A stretch of 64,000 nucleotides of DNA, taken from Hyphomicrobiales bacterium (GTDB taxonomy: Bacteria; Pseudomonadota; Alphaproteobacteria; Rhizobiales; Rhizobiaceae). Under the pieces are notes generated by a model. The model saw only the letters and a list, made by a program, of their open reading frames with translations. It ran no database searches and was not told the DNA's origin. Made by a program: the position numbers and the translations under genes. Of this stretch, positions 9,390-19,490 are shown one piece after another. Within the stretch, counting starts at the first letter, position 1, and each line of letters opens with the position of its first letter. Location of the stretch: contig UCCA01000005.1 in the NCBI GenBank assembly GCA_900470805.1, forward strand, positions 62,001 through 126,000, written 5' to 3'.

Positions 9390-9599
9390 TCAATTTGTAC
9401 TGGTGCTGTCTTCGAGTAGGGCGATAACACAGCTGGCTGGTTCAGTCGCGTCCGTCAATGACGCGCCACCGTTCGCAATTCTCGCCAGTCGCGATAAAAT
9501 CGTTTCTACTGCGACCGTGTCACTGCTCTTGCCCGGCGATAGCGCTAATCTGGCGCGAATTTCTGCGAGCAACAGGGCCAGTTTCGAAATCTCGTCCAT
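9390..9599 (-). CDS. Hypothetical small protein, 69 residues
   Basis: The frame begins MDEISKLALLLAEIRARLALS and continues with an amphipathic, leucine- and alanine-rich sequence, suggesting a helical protein. The ribosome binding site is weak (AGAGTAACAG before ATG). I do not recognise the family. It stands alone between a decayed kinase and the alcohol dehydrogenase promoter region. Confidence 0.35.
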   Translation of the reverse strand: MDEISKLALLLAEIRARLALSPGKSSDTVAVETILSRLARIANGGASLTDATEPASCVIALLEDSTSTN

Positions 9600-9839
9600 C
9601 TGTTACTCTGCAATGTTTCCGACGTCCTGCACCTCTCTATTAGTTTTGCAGAATATGCAACTATTATGATTTTGGCTCACATTAAGGTTGGATCCTTTCT
9701 ACACGTTGTGACCCTGACATGGGCAGGCAGGGAAATAGCCGGAACGACCATCCCGAAGGCGACATTGTCGCGAGCGTCCCTCATGGAGACGCATACGGCA
9801 GCTTCGTATTTAACGTCCAAAATAAAGATACTTGCGGAT
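9600..9839. other. Intergenic region before the first EcfG-like promoter
   Basis: This stretch lies between the small hypothetical gene and the promoter box at 9840. I see no convincing gene in it. An open frame on the plus strand runs into the dehydrogenase from 9832 but has no binding site of its own. Confidence 0.4.
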
Positions 9840-9864
9840 GGAACTTCGGCCCGTCGAACTGGTT
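9840..9864 (+). promoter_or_regulatory. EcfG/RpoE2-type promoter (GGAAC-N17-GTT)
   Basis: GGAAC at 9840-9844 and GTT at 9862-9864 are 17 bases apart, matching the alphaproteobacterial general-stress sigma factor consensus GGAAC-N16/17-CGTT except for G in place of C before GTT. It is 97 bases before the zinc alcohol dehydrogenase start. Confidence 0.6.
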
Positions 9865-9960
9865 CGCTCAAAGGACGTGAACGGGCTGCCTGTTCAACCC
9901 TTGCGCGTTTCGGAGGCCGACCTATCGGCTAAGCCTATCATAACGCTACAGGAGAGACCC

Positions 9961-11136
9961 ATGCGCGCTTTAGTCTGGCACGGCAAGGAAGACATCCGAT
10001 GCGATACGGTGTCGGACCCGGAAATCGAGCATCCACGTGACGCCATTATCAAAGTGACGAGCTGTGCAATCTGCGGCTCGGACCTGCACCTCTTCCACAA
10101 TTTCATTCCAGCGATGAAGCCAGGCGACATCATGGGGCATGAGATGATGGGCGAAGTGGTCGAGACCGGCTCCGAAATCAACGGCGCGCTCAAGAAGGGC
10201 GACCGCATCGTCGTCCCGTTCACCATCACTTGCGGGGAATGCGACCAGTGCAAACGCGGCAACTTTTCGGTTTGCGAGCGGTCGAATCGAAAGAAGGACT
10301 TGGGTGATAAAGCATTCGGCCACACCACGGCTGGCCTGTTCGGCTACACCCACCTTACAGGCGGCTATCCAGGGGGACAGGCAGAGTACCTGCGCGTGCC
10401 TTTTGCCGATAAGACCCATATCAAGGTTCCAGACAGCCTGACGGATGAGCAGGTGCTTTTCCTGGGCGATATTTTCCCGACCGGCTGGCAGGCCGCTGCC
10501 CAGTGCGATATCGAGCCCACCGACACGGTGGTGGTCTGGGGCTGCGGCCCGGTTGGCCAGATGACGATCCGTAGTGCCGTGCTTCTCGGAGCCAAGCAGG
10601 TGGTCGCCATCGACTGCATTGCCGAGCGACTTTCCATGGCTGAGGCTGGCGGCGCGATCACCATCAACTTCATGGATGAAAGCGTCGTTGAGCGATTGAA
10701 CGAGCTCACCGGCGGCAAAGGACCGGAAAAGTGTATCGATGCCGTCGGACTTGAAAGCCATGTATCGATGAGCCAGCCCGACACGCTGTTGGACCGCGCC
10801 AAGCAGATGGTCATGCTGGAAAGCGATCGTCCGCATGTGTTGCGCGAAATGATTTATGTCTGCCGCCCCGCCGGCATCATCTCGATCCCGGGCGTCTACA
10901 GCGGTCTGATCGACAAGTTGCCGATGGGCATGGCGATGAACAAGGGCCTCTCGTTCCGGATGGGCCAGACTCATGTCAAGCGGTGGACCGACGATCTTCT
11001 GCGGCGCATCGAGGAGGGGCAGATCGACCCAAGTTTCGTCATCACCCATACCGTCGGGCTCGAAGAGGGCCCGGAAATGTACAAGGTATTTCGAGATAAG
11101 CAGGACAGCTGCATCAAGGTTGTTTTGAAACCATAA
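9961..11136 (+). CDS. Zinc-dependent alcohol/formaldehyde dehydrogenase-like protein
   Basis: This 391-residue medium-chain dehydrogenase should oxidise an alcohol, or an aldehyde adduct, with NAD(P). The catalytic zinc motif CAICGSDLH lies near residue 40, followed by GHEMMGE. The structural zinc site is [15 protein letters not shown] and the Rossmann motif is GCGPVG. A large insertion ([21 protein letters not shown]) marks the group related to glutathione-independent formaldehyde dehydrogenase. The ATG at 9961 is preceded by AGGAGAG; the longer open frame lacks a site. An EcfG-like promoter stands upstream, and a small membrane-protein gene follows after 15 bases. A close paralogue lies at 42579-43748. 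Confidence 0.92.
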   Translation: MRALVWHGKEDIRCDTVSDPEIEHPRDAIIKVTSCAICGSDLHLFHNFIPAMKPGDIMGHEMMGEVVETGSEINGALKKGDRIVVPFTITCGECDQCKRGNFSVCERSNRKKDLGDKAFGHTTAGLFGYTHLTGGYPGGQAEYLRVPFADKTHIKVPDSLTDEQVLFLGDIFPTGWQAAAQCDIEPTDTVVVWGCGPVGQMTIRSAVLLGAKQVVAIDCIAERLSMAEAGGAITINFMDESVVERLNELTGGKGPEKCIDAVGLESHVSMSQPDTLLDRAKQMVMLESDRPHVLREMIYVCRPAGIISIPGVYSGLIDKLPMGMAMNKGLSFRMGQTHVKRWTDDLLRRIEEGQIDPSFVITHTVGLEEGPEMYKVFRDKQDSCIKVVLKP

Positions 11137-11151
11137 CCGAGGGCCGCAACA

Positions 11152-11736
11152 ATGTCTTTTCTCACCAACTTGACCCGCTCTCAGGGTGATCCGAAAATCC
11201 TGCAGTCGGGTCCGAGTTCGCTCAGTTCATCCGACCGGTTGGCGCGCAATCTTGGCTGGTTCAGCATTGGCCTTGGCCTTGCCGAGCTGTTTGCCGCTGC
11301 GAAGATCACCAGCGCGCTTGGCATGCAAGGCAAGGAAAACCTGGTGCGTGCTTACGGGGTGCGCGAGATCGCTTCCGGTTTCTTGACCCTGTCGGTGGAC
11401 AAGCAGGCGGGGCTTGCAAGTCGTCTGGTGGGTGACGCGCTGGATATTGCGACCCTGGCCACCGCCATTCGTCCCGATAACCGCAAACGCGGCAACGCAG
11501 CTCTGGCTCTGGTGATGGTCGCCGGCGTCACTCTTCTCGACATGATCGCCGCGGGCGCGACCACCGTCCGACACACCCGCCGCCAGGGCCAGGCTCGCAG
11601 CTATGGTGACCGCAGCGGTTTTCCCAAGGGGATCGAAGCTGCGCGCGCAGCCGCTCGCAAACATCTCGCGGATCTGCGATCGAAACCAAACAAAACGAGC
11701 AGCACTACCAAAAAGCCAACCAGCACTGATGATTGA
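11152..11736 (+). CDS. Small membrane protein resembling the membrane domain of rhizobial cyclase/dehydrase proteins
   Basis: The 194-residue protein contains RLARNLGWFSIGLGLAELF, then VRAYGVREIASGFLTL and GDALDIATL. As I recall, these blocks form the membrane part found before an SRPBCC domain in rhizobial 'cyclase/dehydrase' proteins. Here no SRPBCC domain follows; instead the C terminus is a soluble tail rich in Lys, Thr and Ser. Two or three membrane segments are likely. It follows the alcohol dehydrogenase by 15 bases and probably shares its transcript. The function is unknown. Confidence 0.7.
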   Translation: MSFLTNLTRSQGDPKILQSGPSSLSSSDRLARNLGWFSIGLGLAELFAAAKITSALGMQGKENLVRAYGVREIASGFLTLSVDKQAGLASRLVGDALDIATLATAIRPDNRKRGNAALALVMVAGVTLLDMIAAGATTVRHTRRQGQARSYGDRSGFPKGIEAARAAARKHLADLRSKPNKTSSTTKKPTSTDD

Positions 11737-11811
11737 TGAGCCATCGTGCCGGGAGAGAGGTCTCTTGTCACGAGCCCACATCCTGCTCCGGAAACATGAG
11801 AGACAGCGACC

Positions 11812-12897
11812 ATGACTGTCGAACAAATAGCCGGGGCCGGGCTGATGGTGCTCTTCCTGGCCGACATTTTCCTTACCGTCCTCTACGCTCGTGCCGGTAC
11901 CGGATTGCTCGCGCCGCGCTGGAACCGTATTGTCTGGAGCTCGGTCAAAATCCTGGCTGGACTGTTCCGCCGCCGACGATCCGCAGCCCTATCCTTTGCC
12001 GGTCCCGTGATCGTTGTCGCGCTGATCGCATTTTGGGCCATCGGACTGACGACAGGCGCTGCACTGATCATCCGCCCCGAACTCGGCGACGCGATTCAGC
12101 CGAGCAACGGCGGCGCGTCGACGGACTTCGTGACCGCTCTTCTAGTGGCCGGCAATAGTCTCTTGATCGTCGGAGGTGGCGATTATTCGCCCCATACCTC
12201 TGCCACGCGCATTCTCTTCCTCGTCAATTCGCTGATCGGCGCATCGGTATTGTCGCTGGTGCTGAGCTATCTGGTGCAGGTCTACTCCGCCTTGCGTGAA
12301 CGCAACGCTTTGGCGCTCACCGTCGATCTACTGACCGGCGGCACGGGCGACGCGGCCGAAATGCTTGCCAGGCTCGGCCCTGAGGGCGACTTCAGCAACG
12401 CCACCAGCGAATTGGGTAATCTTGTGCGTTCGCTCGCATTGACGAAGGAGGCGCACCATTTCTATCCGCTGCTGTTCTACTTTCGCTTTACGGAACCGCT
12501 TTATTCGGTGTCACGGATGATATTTATCTTGCTGGACCTCGCGACGCTCATCGACACCACGCTCGATCGGCAGAAGCATGGCGTATTTGTACGCTCGGCT
12601 CCCGTCGGGTCCCTGCAAAGCTGCGCCCGCCTTTTGCTTGCAACACTGGATCGAAATTTCCCGACAGCCGATGAGAAACAAACCCACTCGCGGACTGGAG
12701 ATTTTGAAGCGAGCTATGCCGCGGCTTTGGCGGTTTTACGCAATGCCGGCATCGAGACGAAACCAGATGCCGAGCGGTATGCCGATCAACGCAGCCAGTG
12801 GGAACCGCTCATACGCCGCGTAGGGCCAGCGTTGGGATACGGCATGGACGAGATCGACTGCCGCCGCCCACTGGAGCAAGCCGCTACCTTCGAGTGA
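11812..12897 (+). CDS. Ion-channel-like membrane protein with a non-canonical pore loop
   Basis: The 361-residue protein has an N-terminal segment (residues about 5-30), a second near 58-82 and a third near 135-165. Between the last two lies a pore-like stretch reading GNSLLIVGGGDYSPHTSATR, where a two-transmembrane potassium channel would have its P-loop and selectivity filter (TVGYGD). Here GGGDYSP takes the place of GYGD. The C-terminal half is soluble, with conserved acidic and aromatic residues, and could be a regulatory domain. It probably shares a transcript with the dehydrogenase and UvrA genes. Membership in the K+ channel superfamily is my reading; ion specificity is unknown. Confidence 0.65.
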   Translation: MTVEQIAGAGLMVLFLADIFLTVLYARAGTGLLAPRWNRIVWSSVKILAGLFRRRRSAALSFAGPVIVVALIAFWAIGLTTGAALIIRPELGDAIQPSNGGASTDFVTALLVAGNSLLIVGGGDYSPHTSATRILFLVNSLIGASVLSLVLSYLVQVYSALRERNALALTVDLLTGGTGDAAEMLARLGPEGDFSNATSELGNLVRSLALTKEAHHFYPLLFYFRFTEPLYSVSRMIFILLDLATLIDTTLDRQKHGVFVRSAPVGSLQSCARLLLATLDRNFPTADEKQTHSRTGDFEASYAAALAVLRNAGIETKPDAERYADQRSQWEPLIRRVGPALGYGMDEIDCRRPLEQAATFE

Positions 12898-12982
12898 GGG
12901 AACGCTGCAATCACTCGGATGCGCCGTTGATCGCAGGACCCTAAGAACTATCTCCCTTCGACGGGCAACTGCAGGAAATCCG

Positions 12983-15541
12983 ATGACGAGACCACCGATC
13001 GATGATGCAGTGCCTCCGAAACATAAGCTCGATGGCGTCGTTCACGTCCGAGGTGCACGGGAACATAATCTCAAGAACGTCGACGTCGACATCCCACGGG
13101 ACGCGCTTGTCGTCTTCACCGGTGTCTCCGGATCCGGAAAATCCTCGCTCGCATTCAGTACCCTCTACGCCGAGGCCCAGCGCCGCTACCTGGAATCCGT
13201 GTCTCCCTATGCCCGCCGTCTCTTCACCCAGATGAGCGTGCCTGACGTCGACCGGATCGAAGGTCTCCCACCCGCTGTCGCCCTGCAGCAGCAACGCGGA
13301 TCGCCAACGGCACGCTCCTCGGTCGGAAGCGTGACGACAATCTCGAACCTCCTTCGGATGCTCTATTCGCGGGCGGGCACGTATCCGCCGGGCCAACCGC
13401 ACCTCGATGCAGAGTCGTTCTCGGCGAACACGCCGGAGGGTGCCTGCCCGCAATGCCACGGTCTTGGTCGGGTCCACGAGGTGACCGAAGCGTCCATGGT
13501 GCCGGATCCCTCGCTGACCATTCGCGAGCGCGCGGTGGCAGCATGGCCTTTGGCATGGGGCGGGCAAAACCTGAGGGATATTCTCATCACGCTCGGCATT
13601 GATGTCGACAGGCCGTGGCGGGAGCTTCCGGAGAAAACCCGCCAGTGGATCCTGTTCACGGATGAGCAGCCCGTCGTTCCGGTCTATCCGGGTCTCACGC
13701 ACGACCAGGTGAAGCGCGCCGTAACGCGCAAGGACGAGCCCTCTTACATGGGTACGTTCTCTAGCGCCCAACGGCACGTCACGCACAGCTTCGCCACGAC
13801 GCAGAGTGCCATGATGAAGAAGCGCGCTGCCCGCTACATGATCAGCAGCGCCTGCCCGCTGTGCGAGGGCAAGCGGCTGCGCAAGGAGTCGCTCTCGGTG
13901 ACCTTCGAGGGCTTCGACTATGCCGAAATCAGCAGGCTGCCGATGGCGCGGTTCTCCGACATCTTCGCGCCTTACGCGGATGCCGATGCCAGGAAGCTCA
14001 AGACCATGCGGAAAGAGCATCCGGAAAAGGCAATGGTCGTCCAGCGGATCGCTGCAGACCTCTGCCGACGGATGGATGTCCTTCTCGATCTCGGCCTCGG
14101 CTACCTCACGCTTGAGCGTAGCACGCCGACCCTGTCTCCGGGCGAGCTCCAGCGGCTTCGCCTGGCGACCCAGGTCGTCTCGAACCTCTTCGGCGTCGTC
14201 TATGTCATGGATGAGCCCTCTGCAGGCTTGCACCCGGCCGATACCGAAGCGCTGTTGCGGGCGCTCGACGGGCTGAAGGCGATCGGAAATTCGCTGTTCG
14301 TCGTGGAGCACGAGCTCGACGTCGTCCGCCACGCGGACTGGATCGTCGACGTGGGTCCGGCAGCCGGCGAGTTGGGTGGGGAGATCCTCTATAGCGGCCC
14401 ACCGGAAGGTCTGCGGAAGGTCGAGCGATCGGAAACCGCCAGGCATCTTTTTGCGGAAGCCGGCAAACCGGCTGGACGTCGGAGAGAACCGGATGGATGG
14501 CTTCGCCTATCCGGCGTCACAAGAAACAATCTCCGTGATGTGGATTGCAAATTTCCGCTGGGAGTCATGACGACGGTGACCGGTATCTCTGGGTCTGGCA
14601 AGTCGACCCTGGTCAGCCAGGCGCTCGTCGAGCTTGTCGGCGAGGCACTTGGCGCTCCTGTTCGTGTGGAAAACGATGCGGAGGATGACGTTGTCCTGGA
14701 GGTAGAGCCGGGCTCGCCGACGCAGGGCAAGATCGAAGGTGGGTTGGACAGCATCCGACGCCTCATTGAGGTTGACCAGAAGCCGATCGGCCGGACGCCC
14801 CGCTCCAACCTCGCGACGTACACCGGCCTCTTCGATCATGTTCGCTCGCTGTTTGCCGCCACTCCAGAGGCAAAGAAGCGCCGCTACGACGCCGGGCGTT
14901 TCTCCTTCAATGTTGCCAAAGGCCGCTGCCCCCGCTGCGAAGGCGAAGGCTTTGTCATGGTCGAGCTGCTCTTCCTACCAAGCGTCTATGCCCCCTGCCC
15001 GTCTTGCCATGGCACCCGCTACAACCCGCAGACCTTGGAGATCACGTACCGGGACAAGAACATCGCGCAGGTTCTCGGGCTGACCGTCGCGGATGCCCGG
15101 GACTTCTTCGATGACGCCCCGAGTGTTCGCTCGTCATTGAAGGTCCTCAGGGAAGTCGGCTTGAGTTACCTTCGGCTCGGCCAGCCCGCGACCGAGTTCT
15201 CCGGCGGGGAAGCTCAACGCATCAAGCTGGCAACGGAACTGCAGCGCGCCCAGAAGGGCGGCGCGCTATACGTGCTGGATGAGCCCACGACAGGCTTGCA
15301 TCCGTCGGATGTCGAGCGGCTGATCGCACAGCTCAATGCGTTGGTCGACACTGGAAACACGGTGATTGTCGTCGATCACGACATGACTCTTGCTGCGGCG
15401 AGCGACTGGGTTATCGACATCGGTCCAGGCGCCGGCGATGAAGGCGGCAGGATCGTCGCAAGCGGGACACCGGAGCAGGTTGCCCTTGCAGTAGACAGCC
15501 GGACAGCACCTTATCTTAAGCGAGTTCTCCCGCCCAACTGA
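12983..15541 (+). CDS. UvrA-like excinuclease ATPase, class II (UvrA2 type)
   Basis: This is a tandem ABC ATPase of 852 residues with Walker A motifs [10 protein letters not shown] and [10 protein letters not shown] and zinc pairs in [24 protein letters not shown] and CPSCHGTR. It is about 90-100 residues shorter than housekeeping UvrA. The gap falls between [10 protein letters not shown] and CPQCHG, where the UvrB-binding region normally sits. That loss defines class II UvrA, linked to stress or drug tolerance rather than standard excision repair. The ATG at 12983 follows CAGGAAA. A long antisense frame (12941-14446) is a shadow of this GC-rich gene. It lies 85 bases after the channel-like gene. 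Confidence 0.9.
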   Translation: MTRPPIDDAVPPKHKLDGVVHVRGAREHNLKNVDVDIPRDALVVFTGVSGSGKSSLAFSTLYAEAQRRYLESVSPYARRLFTQMSVPDVDRIEGLPPAVALQQQRGSPTARSSVGSVTTISNLLRMLYSRAGTYPPGQPHLDAESFSANTPEGACPQCHGLGRVHEVTEASMVPDPSLTIRERAVAAWPLAWGGQNLRDILITLGIDVDRPWRELPEKTRQWILFTDEQPVVPVYPGLTHDQVKRAVTRKDEPSYMGTFSSAQRHVTHSFATTQSAMMKKRAARYMISSACPLCEGKRLRKESLSVTFEGFDYAEISRLPMARFSDIFAPYADADARKLKTMRKEHPEKAMVVQRIAADLCRRMDVLLDLGLGYLTLERSTPTLSPGELQRLRLATQVVSNLFGVVYVMDEPSAGLHPADTEALLRALDGLKAIGNSLFVVEHELDVVRHADWIVDVGPAAGELGGEILYSGPPEGLRKVERSETARHLFAEAGKPAGRRREPDGWLRLSGVTRNNLRDVDCKFPLGVMTTVTGISGSGKSTLVSQALVELVGEALGAPVRVENDAEDDVVLEVEPGSPTQGKIEGGLDSIRRLIEVDQKPIGRTPRSNLATYTGLFDHVRSLFAATPEAKKRRYDAGRFSFNVAKGRCPRCEGEGFVMVELLFLPSVYAPCPSCHGTRYNPQTLEITYRDKNIAQVLGLTVADARDFFDDAPSVRSSLKVLREVGLSYLRLGQPATEFSGGEAQRIKLATELQRAQKGGALYVLDEPTTGLHPSDVERLIAQLNALVDTGNTVIVVDHDMTLAAASDWVIDIGPGAGDEGGRIVASGTPEQVALAVDSRTAPYLKRVLPPN

Positions 15542-15728
15542 CAATCAAGTCAATCGAACCATCACCTTAAAGGTAGTTGCGCTTCAAGCAAATGCCGTTC
15601 GGGTCGCGCTGCCAAGCTCGTGCAAACAGGCATCATTCCGGATAGCGAGCATCGGCAACATCGAAGCCGCGCACTTGGCCGACTGAGAGCTACGGCTCAT
15701 TTTCGTCAGTACTTTGAAGTTCTGGCGC

Positions 15729-16034
15729 TCATGGCCGCTTATCGGCGAGGATAGCCAACTTATGGATCTGTGGCGGCTTGGCAAATAGGTCTCCTGCCTC
15801 TGCCTTGGCCATCAAAGCTGCAGCGACTTGGCCATTTAAGTGAGCATCTCTTCCATCCTCGTCGTCAAAAGTATCAAAGATCGCAAACGAACTCGGACCT
15901 TCCTGGATCGCATACCAGGAAATCGTGCCTGGCTCCGCGTTGACGAGAGGTATGGCTGATCTCAGGAAATCGGCGACCTCCTGCTCCTTGCCGGGTTTTG
16001 CTTCAAGCGGAACGTAGAGCGCGAATTTGGTCAT
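15729..16034 (-). CDS. Antibiotic biosynthesis monooxygenase (ABM) domain protein
   Basis: The 101-residue protein begins MTKFALYVPLEAKPGKEQEV and has the single ferredoxin-like ABM fold pattern, with EPGTISWYAIQEGP and FAIFDTFDDEDGRDAHL. The ATG at 16034 has GGAGACGG upstream; an earlier start adds only eleven unconserved residues. Such proteins act as small oxygenases or quinone-handling dimers. The gene stands alone, and no specific substrate is suggested. Confidence 0.8.
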   Translation of the reverse strand: MTKFALYVPLEAKPGKEQEVADFLRSAIPLVNAEPGTISWYAIQEGPSSFAIFDTFDDEDGRDAHLNGQVAAALMAKAEAGDLFAKPPQIHKLAILADKRP

Positions 16035-16279
16035 GACCGTCTCCATGGGCACCTGATCGTGCCGCAAGCTGCTATACCACCGTTAGCCGCCGGATGTTTC
16101 GAGATCGGGCAAATAAAGATTTCCAAGGGAAAGCTCGGGTTGATCTCGGATTGCGACCCCTCGGAAAAGTTGGAAAATAAAGGTCGCGGATCAAAGCTCC
16201 TGAACGGAGTCGATCCATTGGTCACCAAATAAATTGAGCGGCCCGTCCGGCCAGCGAATGTTTGTCGATGCGGGTCGAG

Positions 16280-16702
16280 CTATTCTCGAACGCGATCGTA
16301 ATCTTCTTGCGCGCGCTTCAGCTCCCGACCGTAGGTCATGGACCAGGCGTAGAGCGCCTCGAACGGCTGCTGAAGGGAGCGGCCGAGCGGGGTGATGGTA
16401 TATTCAACGCCGACCGGTGTCGTCGTCGTGAGCACTTCACGGCGAACGAGCCCATTGCGCTCCAGGCGCTTCAATGCGTCGGCAAGCGCTTTGTGCGTAA
16501 TTCCGTCCAGGCGCCGCATGATCTCGTTGAAGCGTGATGGCCGAGTACACAGGACGGTCAGGATAAGGACCGACCACTTGTTGGCGATCTGCTCAAGCAC
16601 GGGCCGGGCCTTCTCAACGTCAAGCAATGCCTCGACTGAAACAACTTTGTGGCTATGAGACGAGCAAGCTTTAATGAGCGCGCCTTCTTTCATTGCGGAC
16701 AT
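16280..16702 (-). CDS. HxlR-family transcriptional regulator
   Basis: This 140-residue winged-helix protein has the HxlR core: KWSVLILTVLCTRPSRFNEI, then ITHKALADALKRLERNGLV and the wing VEYTITPLGRSL. An N-terminal Cys near residue 13 could be a redox sensor, as in other HxlR regulators. The ATG is preceded by GAGGAG. The gene is divergent from an SDR gene with a 95-base AT-rich spacer that contains GTATAC and related half-sites, so it probably controls that neighbour and itself. Confidence 0.9.
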   Translation of the reverse strand: MSAMKEGALIKACSSHSHKVVSVEALLDVEKARPVLEQIANKWSVLILTVLCTRPSRFNEIMRRLDGITHKALADALKRLERNGLVRREVLTTTTPVGVEYTITPLGRSLQQPFEALYAWSMTYGRELKRAQEDYDRVRE

Positions 16703-16797
16703 AGGTATACTCCTCGATATCTGCTTTACAGATAGTGCGTAATTGACCGTAGGTATAGAGCATATATCTTAGCTCCATCAGTGTTGGTGGAGTTAAC

Positions 16798-17526
16798 ATG
16801 AGCAGACTAGCAAACAAGGTTTCCCTGGTAATTGGCGGTGTCGGTGGTATCGGCGGAGCCGTTTCTCAAAGGTTCGCGAGAGAGGGAGCGCAGGTCTACG
16901 CGACCAGCCGCAAGGACGCGGAGAGCAAACCTGAATCAGCCGGCATGGGCAGCGTCCACACGATCCGGGCGGATGCCAGCGACAACGCGGATCTTCAGCG
17001 CGTCTTCGAGCAGATCCGGTCGGAACATGGCCGCATCGACGTCCTCGTCTTCAATGCAGGCCTATCGGAATATGCACCCCTTGGAGACATTTCTGAGGAT
17101 CATTTCGATCGGACATTCGGCCTGAACGTCCGATCCCTCGTGTTCACGGCGCAAGGCGCCATCGACATCATGCAGCCTGGCGGAACGATCGTGCTGATTG
17201 GCTCCATTGCGGGCGATATCGGCACAAAAGGATATGGCGTCTATGGTGCAACAAAGGCCGCGGTCCGTTCGTTCACACGAACGTGGGCAAACGAACTTGC
17301 TCCGAAAGGCATTCGCGTCAACGTTGTTAGCCCTGGACCGACCGATACGGCGATGATGGCAAATGCCTCACAGGAGGTTCGAGACGCACTGTCTAGCATG
17401 ATCCCTCTCGGGCGTATGGGTAGACCTGATGAGGTGGCGGCAGCCGCCCTCTTCCTTGCGAGCGACGAGAGCAGTTTTACGACAGGTGCAGAAATAGCCG
17501 TTGATGGGGGTATGGCTCAGATCTGA
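16798..17526 (+). CDS. Short-chain dehydrogenase/reductase (SDR)
   Basis: The 242-residue protein has an N-terminal glycine motif GGVGGIGG, NAG in FNAGLSE, the catalytic Ser in LIGSIAG and the active-site YGATK. The late PGPTDT motif is also present. The start is supported by GGTGGAG upstream. It is divergent from and probably controlled by the HxlR regulator. Substrate unknown. Confidence 0.9.
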   Translation: MSRLANKVSLVIGGVGGIGGAVSQRFAREGAQVYATSRKDAESKPESAGMGSVHTIRADASDNADLQRVFEQIRSEHGRIDVLVFNAGLSEYAPLGDISEDHFDRTFGLNVRSLVFTAQGAIDIMQPGGTIVLIGSIAGDIGTKGYGVYGATKAAVRSFTRTWANELAPKGIRVNVVSPGPTDTAMMANASQEVRDALSSMIPLGRMGRPDEVAAAALFLASDESSFTTGAEIAVDGGMAQI

Positions 17527-17652
17527 CGGCTGCCTTCGACGGACGCCGGAAATGAGACCCAATCCAAGGCAAAGACAGGGCGACCGCGACCAAGTCTTCA
17601 TCAGGAATGACGCGAGTCATCATTCCTGGTGAAGCAAGCCTCGTAGTAGACA

Positions 17653-18756
17653 TTAGATGTTGGTGTCACATACACTATAGGCCAAAAAATCCGTGTAATT
17701 CCGTTCATCCCCGCCCCAAAAGGCCTCGCGCACATAGGGCGTGAGCGGCAGGTTGCGACGAAACCGTTCCGGCAGATCGGGGTTCGATGTGAAGAACCGA
17801 CCGAACGCAACAGCGTCAGCATCACCACGTTCTATGATCGACCCGGCGTCATCGTGGTCAAATCCGCCGGCGGCGATGATAGGTCCCTTGAAGATCTTGC
17901 GCAGATAGGAGGACGCGACGGGTGCCTGCCCTTCAAGCACAGTTTCGACGCCGCTCACCCGCGGTTCAATGATGTGCAGATAGGCCAGACCATAGGCATT
18001 CAAGGCCTCGGCAAATGCGCCGAATGTCGCCTGCGGATCGCTGTCCGAAATCGCCCCCCAGGTGCCACTCGGCGAGATACGGACACCGACGCGATCGGCG
18101 CCGAACACCGAGATCAAGGCCTCGGTGAGTTCGAGCGGGAAACGCATCCGATTGTTGATCGAGCCGCCGTAAGCGTCGGTGCGCCTGTTCGTGCCGTCCT
18201 GAAGGAAGGTGTCGACGAGATAGCCGTTTGCGGCATGCAGTTCGATCCCGTCAAAACCTGCCGCCTTCGCCCGCTCGGCACCTCGTCGGAAGCTTTCGAT
18301 CAGCGCTGGTATTTCTTCGAGTGCGATCTCCCGGTGTGGCGAAACGGGAACCCAGCCGTTTTGCGTGAAGGCCTTTCCTTCGAACGGCACAACAGAGGGT
18401 GCGATCGGGGCGGCGCCATCACTGAGATCGACATGGCTCTGACGGCCATCATGGGCGATCTGCATGACGATCAGACCGCCCTTGGCGTGGACGGCGTCCG
18501 TGATCTGCCGCCATCCCGCCACATGGGCGTCGGTATAGATGCCGGGCGCGCCAATATAACCGCGGCTGTCGTGCGAGGGATGTGCGGACTCGGTGATGAA
18601 CAGACCGCCCTGAGACGCCCGCTGGCGATAATAGTCCACCATCATCGGACTGGGTGTCTCGTCCGGCAGCGCACGCAACCGGGTCGTTGGGGCGTGGACG
18701 ACGCGATGACCGAGGTCAAGCGCGCCGATCCGCAGGGGGGTGAACAGTTTCGACAT
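17653..18756 (-). CDS. Old Yellow Enzyme family alkene reductase
   Basis: The 367-residue FMN enzyme of the NemA/OYE class reduces activated C=C bonds, for example in N-ethylmaleimide or nitro compounds. It begins LFTPLRIGALDLGHRVVHAPTTR and contains QIAHDGRQSH, the substrate-binding FDGIELHAANGYL and the FMN-binding motif RVGVRISPSG. It is the last gene of a five-gene minus-strand row that starts at 21958. The ribosome binding site is weak, consistent with a distal operon gene. Confidence 0.93.
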   Translation of the reverse strand: MSKLFTPLRIGALDLGHRVVHAPTTRLRALPDETPSPMMVDYYRQRASQGGLFITESAHPSHDSRGYIGAPGIYTDAHVAGWRQITDAVHAKGGLIVMQIAHDGRQSHVDLSDGAAPIAPSVVPFEGKAFTQNGWVPVSPHREIALEEIPALIESFRRGAERAKAAGFDGIELHAANGYLVDTFLQDGTNRRTDAYGGSINNRMRFPLELTEALISVFGADRVGVRISPSGTWGAISDSDPQATFGAFAEALNAYGLAYLHIIEPRVSGVETVLEGQAPVASSYLRKIFKGPIIAAGGFDHDDAGSIIERGDADAVAFGRFFTSNPDLPERFRRNLPLTPYVREAFWGGDERNYTDFLAYSVCDTNI

Positions 18757-18806
18757 GATATGTACCTGAAGATGTTGCTTGAACGCGGAACTGGATTTCG
18801 AAGAGG

Positions 18807-19451
18807 TCAGGCCGAGAAGCTTGCTCGGGCTGCAAGGCCGTCGTGCCAGCGACGGGTCGCTGTGTTTGCCTCCGGTATGCCGAGTTGCAGCGCGCCGGTG
18901 GCGAAGGCGATCGTCACGAAAGCGGTGATATCGGCAGCCGAGAGCGCCGGTCCTGCTACGAAGGCCGCTTCGGCGAGACGGGCTTCCAGGTCCGCGTAGA
19001 AATCCTTGACCCGCTCCATCCCGCGATCGACCAGCGCCGGGATCTGTGCGTAATCATGCGGTCCTGCAATCGCGCGGTCCTTCAACCCTGCGGCCCGGTT
19101 GCGCACCGTTTCCATGACAGCGGCGAAGCCTTCGAGTTCCATCCGCCGCTCCCACATCTGGATGAGAGCCTTCTCCTGGGGGCTCGATCCGAGCAGGGGC
19201 GTCTCGGGGAACGCCTCGTCGAGGTAGCGCATGATGGCGGGAACTTCGCCGATCGCGGGGCCATCCTCGAGCACGAGGGTGGGCACGACACGGCGCGGGT
19301 TGATCGCGACATAGGCCTCTGAGAATTGTTCCTTGGCGCCGAGATCGACGGGCACCTGGGGCAACTCGATGCCTTTCTCGGCGACGAAGATGCGGACACG
19401 GCGCGAGTTCGGCGAGCCGTTCGACTGGTAGAGTTTGAGGTCGGTGGTCAT
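18807..19451 (-). CDS. Glutathione S-transferase
   Basis: The 214-residue protein has a thioredoxin-like N-terminal domain (YQSNGSPNSRRVRIFVAEKGIEL, with the cis-proline loop VVPTLVLEDG and the glutathione-contact EVPAIMRYLDE) and an all-helical C-terminal domain. AAGGAC precedes the ATG. It would conjugate or reduce electrophiles with glutathione and fits a detoxification cassette with the downstream alkene reductase. Confidence 0.9.
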   Translation of the reverse strand: MTTDLKLYQSNGSPNSRRVRIFVAEKGIELPQVPVDLGAKEQFSEAYVAINPRRVVPTLVLEDGPAIGEVPAIMRYLDEAFPETPLLGSSPQEKALIQMWERRMELEGFAAVMETVRNRAAGLKDRAIAGPHDYAQIPALVDRGMERVKDFYADLEARLAEAAFVAGPALSAADITAFVTIAFATGALQLGIPEANTATRRWHDGLAARASFSA

Positions 19452-19490
19452 GCAGATGTCCTTGAAGATGAGGGTCAGATAGAAGGGGTG

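Noticed and set aside
12899..12928. GGAAC with CGTT before the UvrA-like gene as another EcfG promoter
   Set aside because: The spacer is 21 bases, too long for the consensus of 16 or 17.
12941..14446. 501-codon minus-strand frame opposite the UvrA-like gene
   Set aside because: Composition (Arg-, His- and Asp-rich, low complexity) is that of an antisense shadow, and the plus-strand product is certain.
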